42,250 nucleotides of DNA. Source: Planctomycetaceae bacterium. Its GTDB lineage: Bacteria; Planctomycetota; SZUA-567. Below are positions 7,996-17,142 of this stretch, in pieces (positions within the stretch are counted from its first letter, which is position 1; the number at the start of each line of letters is the position of its first letter). The translations under genes were made by a program, and so were the position numbers. Below the pieces are notes generated by a model. The model was not told the DNA's origin. It made no database searches and saw nothing but the letters and a program-made list of their open reading frames with translations. The stretch is from contig JAJQFC010000151.1 of assembly GCA_021201355.1 (NCBI GenBank), positions 1 through 42,250 on the forward strand, read 5' to 3'.

Positions 7996-8014
7996 ATTTG
8001 AACTTAGTTCAAAT
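7996..8014. promoter_or_regulatory. Operator-like palindrome upstream of the integrase
   Basis: ATTTGAACT-T-AGTTCAAAT is a perfect 19-base palindrome, flanked symmetrically by CGTCAG (7985-7990) and CTGACG (8018-8023). It lies 80 bases before the integrase start, between that gene and the AlpA-like gene. It is a good candidate binding site for a dimeric regulator or directionality factor. Confidence 0.5.
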
Positions 8015-8115
8015 GTGCTGACGCCCGGAAACTCCTGCCCTCGTCGGATAGATCCGTCGTAATGTCTTGCGGCAAATCGTGCCACAATTATAGCCGGCGA
8101 GGGCTGGTAGTTGGT

Positions 8116-8352
8116 TTACTTTTTGCGTTCACGCGCGGGACATCCGGCCGCAATCCAGTCGAGTATGCCTTGACGCGCCCATCTGGAGGCGCGGCCCAAC
8201 TTGATCGGCTTGGGTGCGCGACCGCTGGAAACCAGCTTATACAGTGAGCTTCTGCTTACACCGCATATTTTGGCTGTTTCGGTGGCGGTGTTGAGCACAT
8301 CGTTATTTGACGTTTTTTCATGTTTATCTGTCATTTTGGAACCACCCTTCAT
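8116..8352 (-). CDS. AlpA-type helix-turn-helix protein (putative excisionase/regulator)
   Basis: 78 residues; the start may be the internal ATG at 8334. The C-terminal two-thirds match AlpA/MerR-like excisionase folds: ETAKICGVSRSSLYKLV is the HTH, followed by SGRAPKPIKLGRASRW and a DWI element. Such proteins bind att or promoter DNA, bias integrase toward excision and often control int. It sits immediately upstream of int on the same strand and 18 bases after the ParB-like gene. An inverted repeat (ATTGGAGTC/GACTCCTCAAT, about 8352-8376) covers the junction with the ParB-like stop. Confidence 0.8.
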   Translation of the reverse strand: MKGGSKMTDKHEKTSNNDVLNTATETAKICGVSRSSLYKLVSSGRAPKPIKLGRASRWARQGILDWIAAGCPARERKK

Positions 8353-8370
8353 TGGAGTCTACTCGACTCC

Positions 8371-9438
8371 TCAATCCATCATCGCACGCAGCTTCGCACG
8401 CTTATCGTCACCAAGAGACTGGACGAAATCGCGGAACACGGTGAGACCAAAGCGGTCCTCAATCCGTGACAGCGTCGCGACAGCTTTTTTCTGGAGGGCA
8501 GCCTCATCCTTGGGGCCGCGCTTTTTCGCACCGTCCTGCTTCCCATCGCGAATTTCCGCCAAATAGGTCTGAATGGTCTGGCGCGAGACACCAAGCTGAT
8601 CCGCAAGCTGATCACCGGTGAGCTTGCTACCTTCCGGCGTCTTTTTGATCATTATGAGTGCGTTTATCCGGTCCGCCTTGGTCAACGGTATTCCGTTCCG
8701 GTCATTGGTCTTGTAGGCGAATACCAAGGCATCACACATAGTGCCTTCGTGAATGTACGCACGTATGGTCTTTTTATTTAACCTTTTGGCGGATTCTGCA
8801 CGGTGATAACCGTTTGCAAGTTCCAGTTCCCCTTCCGGCCTCCTGAAAAGATCCACCGGATCGGTGGTATCGAAGTTCTCCATAAGCCGGACTACATTCA
8901 ATTCGTTAAGATTCTGGGCGCGAATCTGGGCGTTCATGTGGATTTCAGAGATGAGAACCTCAACCGACTCCGTTCTTTTTACGGCAGTATCCTGCGCCGA
9001 AATGGAAACCGGGTGCGGAACAACTCCTTTCTTTTTACCTGAAGGCAATTTTCTCCCCGACATCGGGATCTCGCCCCCTGCCACGAGCTGCTCCACATAG
9101 CGCTTAACCGTTTCCTGATCCTTCCTACTATTATTTTTAGCGCGCCCCATAATCGCAACACCAGTCTTCCACTTGGGAATCTGTTCCTCCACCCACTTCT
9201 TGGTCTCATCGGATATATCCACATCGGACTGACTACCGGCCGAGTGCGAACCTTCTGTCGAATCCGGCACGGACCCTTCAGCTTCGACCGACGAATTCGA
9301 ACGATTGGCACCGTTGGTCCCGTCGCCAATCGTCGAGTGATCACTGTTTGCCGACGATTCGGTCTCATCCTGGCCGTTCTTCAGCTGTTGGGGAAGTGGT
9401 TCACTCCTTGACATCAAGCGCTCTTGCTCTGTACTCAT
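8371..9438 (-). CDS. ParB/Spo0J-like nuclease-fold protein
   Basis: 355 residues with a low-complexity Ser/Asn/Glu-rich N-terminus (1-90). The ParB N-domain (about residues 150-225) has SEIHMNAQIRAQNLNELNVV and the family motif ANGYHRAESAKRL. An HTH follows: LADQLGVSRQTIQTYL. ParB-domain proteins bind CTP and DNA and act in partition or as regulators in mobile elements. No ParA partner is adjacent, so a partition role is not supported. The start has GGAAGG about eight bases upstream. It is the first of three leftward genes ending in int. Confidence 0.8.
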   Translation of the reverse strand: MSTEQERLMSRSEPLPQQLKNGQDETESSANSDHSTIGDGTNGANRSNSSVEAEGSVPDSTEGSHSAGSQSDVDISDETKKWVEEQIPKWKTGVAIMGRAKNNSRKDQETVKRYVEQLVAGGEIPMSGRKLPSGKKKGVVPHPVSISAQDTAVKRTESVEVLISEIHMNAQIRAQNLNELNVVRLMENFDTTDPVDLFRRPEGELELANGYHRAESAKRLNKKTIRAYIHEGTMCDALVFAYKTNDRNGIPLTKADRINALIMIKKTPEGSKLTGDQLADQLGVSRQTIQTYLAEIRDGKQDGAKKRGPKDEAALQKKAVATLSRIEDRFGLTVFRDFVQSLGDDKRAKLRAMMD

Positions 9439-9549
9439 ACCTTGCCTTCCTCAGCAAATTCCATGGTTTGCCCGCACAGCGCGGACAAGCGGAATCTAAC
9501 TGAGACGTTCAAAAACTTCGATGTGAGCAGATGTTGGGGGAAGGTTGGG

Positions 9550-9825
9550 CTAGTTTTTTGATTTACGTCTATCATCCTCATTTAAAAACTGTTGTAAGAA
9601 TGAAGCCCGAGCAAAATATTTTGATATTTCCGGAATTGAGCGGAAAAATTGTATGCACTGAACAGCTTCGTCTCTGTTCAGTACATTATTTTTTGGCACT
9701 GGAAGACTATACCTTTTGAGATGCGCCTTACACTGAGAAATTCGAGTCGTTACTATTTTTTTACGTTCTTTTTCAATTGCGTTTTCATATTGTCCAATTG
9801 GCTCGATATGGCAACCTCCATTCAA
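9550..9825 (-). CDS. Hypothetical protein (91 aa, TTG start)
   Basis: Small basic, largely helical protein with no recognised family. It starts at TTG four bases after the stop of the upstream 340-residue gene, with AGGA overlapping that stop, which suggests translational coupling. A second short frame beginning ATG at 9824 would give only about 24 residues. Both genes are more AT-rich than the flanking defence genes, hinting at separate origin. Confidence 0.5.
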   Translation of the reverse strand: MNGGCHIEPIGQYENAIEKERKKIVTTRISQCKAHLKRYSLPVPKNNVLNRDEAVQCIQFFRSIPEISKYFARASFLQQFLNEDDRRKSKN

Positions 9826-9828
9826 TTC

Positions 9829-10851
9829 CTACATTTTTTCATATACCGTCCAATTCGTAACCCTTCCCGGCCCCATATCGGGATCGTTCATCGCGGCTAA
9901 GCTGACTTCGACATATGCGATGCAGAACCAAACGAGAAACTCACGATTAAAGCGCTTATTGCTTTTTAAAAAATCATTCGTACTTTTGTCTGAGCAATTA
10001 AGGTTAGCCCGAGAAGCAGCGACGAGCGGCTCGGCCGTGTCGGGATCAACCGCCTGCGTTAATGAAGTATAGTCAATAGGGTCGAGTTCATACTGAACTT
10101 GCTCAATAATTGCAGAAAACGGAACCTTGCTGTTTTCGATCGCCTCTCGAAGCCCATTTATAATTTTGTCGGCCTTCTGATCCAGTATCGCTTCCTCCGG
10201 ATCGCCATCTCGGAAATCTGGTGGTGATACGTGGTATAATCCACACTTCTCCAGCTTATATCGGAGCTTCTTTTTTAACAATAAATCGGATGGCTTTTGA
10301 GCATTCGCTGTTCCAATTAAGTTAGCATATTGCAAAACTAGCCGCAAATACGTGTTCAGCGTCCAAAGTAAACTGTACCTAAGCGAAACTTCCTCAAGCT
10401 CTTCGGCTAGCCCAAAAAGGATGGGAGTTTTCAATGCGCTATATTTTACTTTAGTGAAAGGCTCGTATTCCCGGCTCTGAATACACCGAGTGGAAAGGAC
10501 GCCCGTATGGCCCGCCAGGCAAAACGCTTTTTGAAGCCAAATTGCCATTTCGGGCAAGCACCTGAAGAATACCGGTTTTCTCCCCGTCCATTTTTTGACA
10601 AGGGCATCGGTATTTCTTTGGGTTGACTCATCATGTGGCGGGTCATATTGCCAATCGATCACGTATCCGCTTTCCTGAATGCCCTCCCGATGGGAATATA
10701 TATAATTAAACGCGTGGATAAGATGAAAAGGTGCAGCCAGAACGTTGGCGCCGCTACGTGCCAAAAAAAAGATCGCCTCTTCTCGTGTTTGAGGATCGAT
10801 TTTCAGGAAGTCAAATCGTCGATCTGGGTAACTGATCGGTTGAATCGACAC
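9829..10851 (-). CDS. Hypothetical protein (about 340 aa, N-terminus uncertain)
   Basis: No family recognised. The sequence is mainly helical with aromatic clusters (RCLPEMAIWLQKAFCLAG, LLWTLNTYLRLVLQYANL). The called start is a GTG without a ribosome site. The frame stays open upstream to a stop near 10990 and reads like protein (YPPFFASEPPPKPGDPAYR), but contains no usable start. An ATG in another frame near 11025 also gives protein-like sequence up to about 10920. A one-base frameshift around the G-rich tract at 10905-10935 would join them. The gene is therefore either longer than called or disrupted. It forms a pair with the 91-residue gene. Confidence 0.5.
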   Translation of the reverse strand: MSIQPISYPDRRFDFLKIDPQTREEAIFFLARSGANVLAAPFHLIHAFNYIYSHREGIQESGYVIDWQYDPPHDESTQRNTDALVKKWTGRKPVFFRCLPEMAIWLQKAFCLAGHTGVLSTRCIQSREYEPFTKVKYSALKTPILFGLAEELEEVSLRYSLLWTLNTYLRLVLQYANLIGTANAQKPSDLLLKKKLRYKLEKCGLYHVSPPDFRDGDPEEAILDQKADKIINGLREAIENSKVPFSAIIEQVQYELDPIDYTSLTQAVDPDTAEPLVAASRANLNCSDKSTNDFLKSNKRFNREFLVWFCIAYVEVSLAAMNDPDMGPGRVTNWTVYEKM

Positions 10852-11040
10852 GCGGTAAGCGGGATCACCGGGTTTGGGCGGTGGTTCTGACGCGAAAAAT
10901 GGAGGATACAGAACCCGCCCGTTCCCCGGCTTACGACTCCATCTTTTAATTCTAAGCCAATTAAATTTGTTTTTGGAGTGCTGATATTCTCACGCATGGT
11001 GTTGGAAGGCCACGCGATGAGCATGAACACAACTGCCACT

Positions 11041-11359
11041 CGCTCCAGAGAATGTTAACCATTACGAACAAGTAATGTGCCGATTCCATACGCTTCGTCA
11101 AGTACAAACGATTTAAACGGAATGGTGATCCAGACAACGCTTACATTCGCAATGCAACTAATTCGGTATAACACGTTGATTTGAAAAGAATTACCAAGCG
11201 TGTGCCAGGTGTAAAGATCTTTACAAATGTGGCCCGCATGCAGCTAATATCATGTCGAAAACACAGTAATCGTCCGGTCACCCGCACCTTTTTCCTTGGA
11301 GTTCCAGCGATAATGTCCCTCCCAATTCGGAGGGTCCACCGTGGAGCAGAAAAGATCCT
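11041..11359. other. Gene-free interval between the hypothetical pair and the defence operon
   Basis: The open frames here are short and read like random sequence. CATTAC-GAACAA-GTAATG (11060-11077) is an inverted repeat that could be an operator for the leftward hypothetical genes. Confidence 0.4.
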
Positions 11360-11388
11360 AAAAAATGCGCTCTGACCGAAGCGGTCAG
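11360..11388 (-). terminator. Terminator of the restriction operon
   Basis: On the minus strand CTGACCG-CTT-CGGTCAG (arms 11382-11388 and 11372-11378) is followed by AGCGCA and six T. It lies 50 bases after the metallopeptidase stop and ends the mrr-to-metallopeptidase operon. Confidence 0.6.
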
Positions 11389-11439
11389 GGAAGATTCTTC
11401 GGCAACCAAAACCACGACGAAAATACTGTCGTCTCGCAG

Positions 11440-12156
11440 CTATTCGTTCCACACTTCTTCAGCAAGCGGCAACTCGTTCAGCTCTGCGCGAGCTTCACGC
11501 CAAGATGGGTAATGCTTTGCGAGGATCGATACAAATCGCTCGCTGTGTGTCGGCTCAAGCAGGTGGGCCATTTCATGCACGACGACGTACTCGACCAAAT
11601 CCTTCGGCTTCTTCACCAGTTCCGTATTTAACCTAATGTGTCCAGCTTTATGGTTACAACTTCCCCATTTAGTCTTCATCCGCTGGAGGAAATACCTGGC
11701 GACTTGAACCCCCAATTTCGCCTCCCACCGGTCAATCAAGGGCGGGAGGAATTTATGCAGCAGGGACTTGTGCCAATTATGAATAATCGTTGCCCGTCTA
11801 GCTCGATCAGTTCCCGGCCGAACACTCAAGGTAATGCGCTTGTGGTCAACAGATGCCCCCGGTTTCGTTTCCTGCTCCACCACGGCCATTAGGTACCGTC
11901 GACCCCAGAGATAATGGCTCTCGCGTTCGATAAATTGACGTTGCGTTTCCCGCGCCTGATTGCGTAACTTCGTCTGTTGGTCCCGTATCCAATCGATTTT
12001 CGAGATGGCGTAGGCGCGCGCGACCTCCGGCCGTGTCGCGATTGGGGCAGACATGGTTATTCTGCCATCTGGCGGATGAACGGAGAGATGCACGTTTTTG
12101 ATATCTTTCCGCGTCACCGTAATGGAAATGTCGCCCAGCTCGATTAGCTCAGTCAT
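11440..12156 (-). CDS. YgjP-type M48 metallopeptidase (DUF45)
   Basis: 238 residues, normal for the family. The WGSCN motif and the zinc site [17 protein letters not shown] (HExxH plus a downstream His) are intact, as are the N-terminal beta-rich region and RDQQTKLR. These cytoplasmic-type proteins are commonly encoded right after hsdR; their role in restriction systems is not settled. The start ATG overlaps the hsdR stop by four bases (ATGA), so the two are translationally coupled. It is the last gene of the operon, with a terminator 50 bases on. Confidence 0.88.
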   Translation of the reverse strand: MTELIELGDISITVTRKDIKNVHLSVHPPDGRITMSAPIATRPEVARAYAISKIDWIRDQQTKLRNQARETQRQFIERESHYLWGRRYLMAVVEQETKPGASVDHKRITLSVRPGTDRARRATIIHNWHKSLLHKFLPPLIDRWEAKLGVQVARYFLQRMKTKWGSCNHKAGHIRLNTELVKKPKDLVEYVVVHEMAHLLEPTHSERFVSILAKHYPSWREARAELNELPLAEEVWNE

Positions 12157-15100
12157 ACATAACCCGATTGGTTCTTGATGATTTCAAACAGGGCCTGTGT
12201 TGCCTTCCGATCCCGGTCCAACAGCGGGAACAAGGCATTGAGAATCTGCTTTTCTCGTGTGTCATCGCCCTTCCAGCCAGCAGGGGCCTTCTCCCGCATT
12301 GCACGGTCGATTTCCAGGGCGAGTTTAGCCTTCTCCTCCTCATCCGCCGGACACAGAAAACCATCCGCCGGGATACTCGCGAGATTATTGAACAGCCGAA
12401 TGGCTTCCGGATGACTGTTTAGTATGGCGGGATGAGCACCCTTTACTGCATTGCCAGATATCCGCAGAACCAGGGCTTCGGCCTGCCTCAAGAACTCCTC
12501 ATACGAGTCGGTGATGGTTCGCTTCAGTGCGATCAGGTCATCCAGCAGCTTTGACATCTTCTCGTAGAACTTCGGATCGGTCAATTGATTGCGGATGATC
12601 GTCTTGCGGACGTTGTTGATGATGCCTTCAGCCACGGCGTTCTTCGACAATTTCCCCTTCTCGTTGAGTTTCCTAGCAATAGCATCATGGATGCCAGTCT
12701 TGATTATCAACTCCACGAGCGAGTAGTTTTCCATCGAACCCAGAGGATCGGCCAGTTCGGCCTGGATGTATGTGTTTATGAGGTGACGCATGTCCGCCTC
12801 GTACGGCTTGATATCCAACTCCTCGCCCGAATGCCTTTTGATGGCGGCGCGAATATCGTTAAAAAACTCGACTTCCTTGTTAAGGGTTGCGATTTCAGTA
12901 TTCAAGTAGCCCGCTTCCGGCAAATTTTGAGATATCGCCGAAAAGGCCCGGACGAACGTCGCCACAGCCTTGTAGAACGAGATGCGCAATACCTCGGTGT
13001 CACTGAGCGCATTTGGATTGCCGGCGTCGCCGCAGAAATAGTATAGGTACTGTTCCATCTCGCGGGGCTGAGGAACTGGTTCGCACAGATATTTCAGCGC
13101 TTCGCGCGTCGACTCAAGCTTTTTTTTGCCTTCCTCGAGCCAATTCTTCAGCTTGACATTATTCTCTTCACCGCCGTCATCGAGATCCAATTCGTCAGAG
13201 CTGTAGACGGCAATGGCCTCCTGCACGTCGCTGAACAACTCCTTATAATCCACGATATGGCCGTAATCCTTATCGTCGCCATCGAGCCGGTTCGTCCTGC
13301 AGATGGCCTGGAAGAGGTTATGATCATGAATTTCGTTATCCAGGTAGACATAAGTGCAGGACGGGGCATCGAAACCTGTGAGCAGCTTGCTGACGACGAT
13401 GAGCAATTTACAGTTGACGGGCTCCTCGATAAACCGACGCTTCATTTCGTCCTCGTATTGCTTGGTCGTTTGACCATCGGTTAGCACATATTGCTTGTAA
13501 GTTTCGTACTTGTACCGCTCGTCGCTATGAGCGGGCGCTTTTGAAATCGCGGCGGCTTGCGGTTCAAACGAGGTGATAATGCCGCAGTATTGTCCAAACG
13601 GCGTATTCTGGAACAGACGGTAATAATGACAGGCATCGTAAATTGAGGCCGCAACCAGGATGGCGGTGCCCCGATCATTGTTCAAACGCGGCTTGAGGCT
13701 GAAGTCCTCGATGATATTGGCAATTATGCGCTGCTTGCGTTCGCCAGCGCTCATCAATTCCTCCATGGTTGCCCAGCGCTTACGGAGTACCGCCTTCTGG
13801 AAATTGTTCAGGTTTTGCGTTTTATGCGCGAACCAAGCATCGATTGCCTGGGGCGAGGTCAATCGTTGCGGCACGTTGCGAGCTTCGTACTTCAGGTCAA
13901 GCACCACGTTGTCCGCAACTGCCTGGTAAAATTTGTATGTATGGATGTAGGTGCCAAAAACCTCGCGAGTCGTTTTCTTATCCTTCTTGAGGAGCGGCGT
14001 TCCGGTGAAGCCGACAAAAATGGCATCCTGCAACCATCGCTTCATTTGCTTGTTCATATTGCCACCCTGGGTGCGGTGGCATTCGTCCACGAAGACATAG
14101 AAGCGACCGTGAATCGGCGGAGGATCGCCCTTCAGGTCGGCGGTGTCGAATTTATGGATCAAGGCGCACAGCAAACGCGGGGCGGTTGCGGCCAACTTCT
14201 CGACGAACTGTAAACGGGAGGTAATCCTTGGAGATGGGCTGTCCTCGCCGATGACGCCGGCATTTTGCATCACCCCCACGATTTGCTTGTCGAGTTCGTC
14301 GCGGTCGGTGACGATCAGAATGCGGCCCTCCGGATCGTGCTCCATCAGCCACTTGGCCAGCAACACCATCAGGATACTCTTACCGCTGCCCTGAGTATGC
14401 CAGATCACGCCGCCCTCATGCTTGCCGATGCGTTCCTGAGCGGCCTTGACGCCGAAATATTGATGCGGACGGGGTACTTTTTTCCGGCCCGCATCGAAGA
14501 TGATGAAATTCCGTATCAAGTCGAGCAATCGATCCTTGCGGCACATCTGCGCCAACGGTTTGTCCAAGAGCGTCCCCGGCTCAGACGTCGTACCGCCTTC
14601 CTCGTCCTTCCATTGTACGAAAAACTCCTCCAACGTTCCGGTCGTGCCATAGCGAAGACCCTGCGAATCGCTACCGGCGAAGACGAATTGCACTGCCGGG
14701 AAGAAGTGTTTGTTGAAGATTTCTTCCTGGTTGGTGATGAGCTGCCGCACGCCATCCGCTACTTCAACCGAACTGCGTTTCAGTTCAATCACCGCAACGG
14801 CAATACCGTTGATGTAGAGAACCAGGTCCGGCCTGCGCTGGTGGCCACCTCGGAGCGTCACTTCCTCGGCCAGGGCAAAGTCGTTTTCTCCTGGATTTTC
14901 CCAATCGATCAGATGTACATCCTCGTGCGGCTTTCCAGCCGCGATCTGTACCTTGATAGGATAGCGCAGTAAATTGTAGGTACGCAGATTGGCTTGGTAG
15001 AGCGTCACGCCGGTGGTATCGGCGGCGGTCTGAAGCTTCAGTATGGCGGCGGAAATATGGGCGTCCGAGTAGCCGCGCGCCTTAAGGTTTGCCCGCAGAA

Positions 15101-15245
15101 TATCGACCTCGATTGGTCGGTTGTCATCCCGCTGGTGCCAGTCGCCCAGATAGCGGTAGCCGAGGCAATCCGGTCGCGACGGATCGGTGAACATGGCGAC
15201 AACACGATTCTGAGTAAGGCGTTCAGGGCGGGATCGATTAGGCAT
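12153..15245 (-). CDS. hsdR: Type I restriction enzyme, R (endonuclease/translocase) subunit
   Basis: 1,030 residues from ATG 15245, which has GGAGG five bases upstream; the frame is open further upstream but inside hsdS. The N-terminal nuclease has [19 protein letters not shown] (PD-ExK). The helicase has Walker A QGSGKS (about residue 287), DECH (about 388) and GFTGTP. The protein would pump and cut unmethylated DNA in complex with HsdM and HsdS. The start overlaps the end of hsdS by eight bases. This subunit looks intact, but it needs methylase subunits, and hsdM is broken here, so the complex is probably not functional unless the hsdM lesions are sequence errors. Confidence 0.92.
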   Translation of the reverse strand: MPNRSRPERLTQNRVVAMFTDPSRPDCLGYRYLGDWHQRDDNRPIEVDILRANLKARGYSDAHISAAILKLQTAADTTGVTLYQANLRTYNLLRYPIKVQIAAGKPHEDVHLIDWENPGENDFALAEEVTLRGGHQRRPDLVLYINGIAVAVIELKRSSVEVADGVRQLITNQEEIFNKHFFPAVQFVFAGSDSQGLRYGTTGTLEEFFVQWKDEEGGTTSEPGTLLDKPLAQMCRKDRLLDLIRNFIIFDAGRKKVPRPHQYFGVKAAQERIGKHEGGVIWHTQGSGKSILMVLLAKWLMEHDPEGRILIVTDRDELDKQIVGVMQNAGVIGEDSPSPRITSRLQFVEKLAATAPRLLCALIHKFDTADLKGDPPPIHGRFYVFVDECHRTQGGNMNKQMKRWLQDAIFVGFTGTPLLKKDKKTTREVFGTYIHTYKFYQAVADNVVLDLKYEARNVPQRLTSPQAIDAWFAHKTQNLNNFQKAVLRKRWATMEELMSAGERKQRIIANIIEDFSLKPRLNNDRGTAILVAASIYDACHYYRLFQNTPFGQYCGIITSFEPQAAAISKAPAHSDERYKYETYKQYVLTDGQTTKQYEDEMKRRFIEEPVNCKLLIVVSKLLTGFDAPSCTYVYLDNEIHDHNLFQAICRTNRLDGDDKDYGHIVDYKELFSDVQEAIAVYSSDELDLDDGGEENNVKLKNWLEEGKKKLESTREALKYLCEPVPQPREMEQYLYYFCGDAGNPNALSDTEVLRISFYKAVATFVRAFSAISQNLPEAGYLNTEIATLNKEVEFFNDIRAAIKRHSGEELDIKPYEADMRHLINTYIQAELADPLGSMENYSLVELIIKTGIHDAIARKLNEKGKLSKNAVAEGIINNVRKTIIRNQLTDPKFYEKMSKLLDDLIALKRTITDSYEEFLRQAEALVLRISGNAVKGAHPAILNSHPEAIRLFNNLASIPADGFLCPADEEEKAKLALEIDRAMREKAPAGWKGDDTREKQILNALFPLLDRDRKATQALFEIIKNQSGYV

Positions 15246-17142
15246 GGGAACCTCCAGCGGCTTTGACTCCGAACAAGGACTGGCTATTTTTGATTGCGCC
15301 GGCAATATTCGCATCGGAGAAAACTGGGCGATCCAACTTGGCTTCCCATTCGGGATGGCTGGCAATGATGTTTTTCACGGCAGCGACATCCACCTCTTTA
15401 CCGGCTGCGCGCAATTCCACCACCGCCATATCCACGGTGGTCAGCACCTCCAAATCATCATTCTTGTTAAAGAGGAACTGGCCCAACCAATCAATAACAT
15501 CTGGACCATACCAATCCATGAAGTAGCCTTCGGCTTGGCCGATATTGTCGGCAATGATGAAGCCTTCATGGCCCTTGGGTCCTTTGTGATTGCATATGTA
15601 CCTGTTCTTTTGGGCTATCCTTTCTGGGCCGGCATATTTCGTTTTCGGGTTGTAAGGGCCAGCGGCCTTTTTTAGATATCCTTCAGCTTTACCTTCCACG
15701 TGACGGTGCAGAAGGTACGAAAGCTTGGTGTAGCGCTTCCGGCCAAGAGGATACGCTTCGCTGCCGAAATGCTTGACCAGTGTGGCGATAACAACAGCTT
15801 CATTGATTTCCCAGTTATGACCTCTACTCGAAGTCGGAATTGTGTGGGCAGAGTCTGATTCCTGTGGTGCGACCAACCGCGTCTTACCGGTAAGCAGTTC
15901 CTGCATCATCGCCTGCTTGAGGTCGGCAGTCTTGTCCCGACGCTGAACGAGTGATTCGATTTCGGCGTCCATATCGCGAAACACGGAGGCAATAGCTTTT
16001 TGCTCCTCGATACTGGGCAGGCGTATCTCAATACTCGCTATGTGCGACCGATTTGTAGCATACACTTTTGTGCCTGCAGCGAGGCTCCGAAGCCGGTCTG
16101 AAAATCCAGGACAGAATTGAAGATAGGCTTTGAAACCATCTACCAGGACTGATTTGTCAAAGCGTACAGCGATGGTATGAAGCCCTGCGACAAGTTCGTA
16201 ATTTACCACGTTGTGTATTTCAACGGACTTACTTACCCCAGTTAGATCTTCAGACGCGTCGACGAATACCAGATCACCATCGCGTAAACGGTCAAGTCCC
16301 TTCGCCTTTATCTCCGGCAGGCTCGGCAAGGAAACAGGGGCAAGCAGCGAAAATGAACTGGCATGAATATCACCATAGTGTAGGTATTTTACTGGACCAT
16401 CCGAACCAAGTTCGGCTCGCGAGTTAGTACCATGGCTCAGAAACGTGACGTGGTCACCCAAACGAATACGTTGCCATTCAGCATTGAATCCTTTAAGGCG
16501 GGTTTGTCCGGTAAGGAGCTGCTGCATGGCGGCTTGCTTGAGATCGCGCTTCTTGGCGATCAGTCGATCCAGCCCCTCCAGCAACGCATCCACATCGCGC
16601 AACACTGTGGCGATGGCGTATTGTTCTGGGATAGAAGGAAGCGGCATCTGTATTGAGCGAACTTGACTAAAGTTCAAGCCCTGTCGATTACCGCCTGCTT
16701 GGTAACTGTCGATTTGGCGCTGGCCACTGGTTGATAGCAAGTAAGCATTTAGAAACTGCGGCACCAATGTTTCTGTATCAGGACGAATGATGCAAACATG
16801 CTGATTTACGTTTCCGCCTTCGAGCCACTCGTCAGCGACCGCACAGCGACCGATGGATGCCCCAGTAATGTTTAGTAATACGTCGCCTTTTTTAATTTCG
16901 GTATCCTGAAATGTAACATGTGTCGAATCGTCAATAAAAGCCATGTCGTCTAGCAACAGGACTCCCCAGCCTACGTTCTGACTCCGAATAAAGGGACGAC
17001 CGTCACTCTTGTACACGCGTTGCCCACCTGTTGGGGTGATTCCACTTCCAACCTTTGTAGTGAGCTTACTAAGAATCGAATCTTCCCAATCCTCCGGGAT
17101 CGCCCCTGCATCAGTCTGTTTATATCCCGCCCTCTGTTTCAT
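15238..17142 (-). CDS. hsdS: Type I restriction enzyme, S (specificity) subunit with C-terminal extension
   Basis: 634 residues. Two target-recognition halves end in the classic repeated conserved helices: [19 protein letters not shown] and [16 protein letters not shown] (about residue 415). The two halves recognise the two parts of a bipartite site. After about residue 425 there is an extra ~200-residue domain (starting [18 protein letters not shown], with [11 protein letters not shown]) that standard HsdS proteins lack. I recall it from other HsdS entries, but its function is unknown to me. The start overlaps the hsdM end by 23 bases and the end overlaps the hsdR start by eight. Confidence 0.88.
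   Translation of the reverse strand: MKQRAGYKQTDAGAIPEDWEDSILSKLTTKVGSGITPTGGQRVYKSDGRPFIRSQNVGWGVLLLDDMAFIDDSTHVTFQDTEIKKGDVLLNITGASIGRCAVADEWLEGGNVNQHVCIIRPDTETLVPQFLNAYLLSTSGQRQIDSYQAGGNRQGLNFSQVRSIQMPLPSIPEQYAIATVLRDVDALLEGLDRLIAKKRDLKQAAMQQLLTGQTRLKGFNAEWQRIRLGDHVTFLSHGTNSRAELGSDGPVKYLHYGDIHASSFSLLAPVSLPSLPEIKAKGLDRLRDGDLVFVDASEDLTGVSKSVEIHNVVNYELVAGLHTIAVRFDKSVLVDGFKAYLQFCPGFSDRLRSLAAGTKVYATNRSHIASIEIRLPSIEEQKAIASVFRDMDAEIESLVQRRDKTADLKQAMMQELLTGKTRLVAPQESDSAHTIPTSSRGHNWEINEAVVIATLVKHFGSEAYPLGRKRYTKLSYLLHRHVEGKAEGYLKKAAGPYNPKTKYAGPERIAQKNRYICNHKGPKGHEGFIIADNIGQAEGYFMDWYGPDVIDWLGQFLFNKNDDLEVLTTVDMAVVELRAAGKEVDVAAVKNIIASHPEWEAKLDRPVFSDANIAGAIKNSQSLFGVKAAGGSHA

Noticed and set aside
8371-9438. 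A ParAB partition system
   Set aside because: No ParA-type ATPase is adjacent to either ParB-like gene.
11141-11452. Minus-strand open frame after the metallopeptidase
   Set aside because: It overlaps the terminator, has no ribosome site and reads like random sequence.
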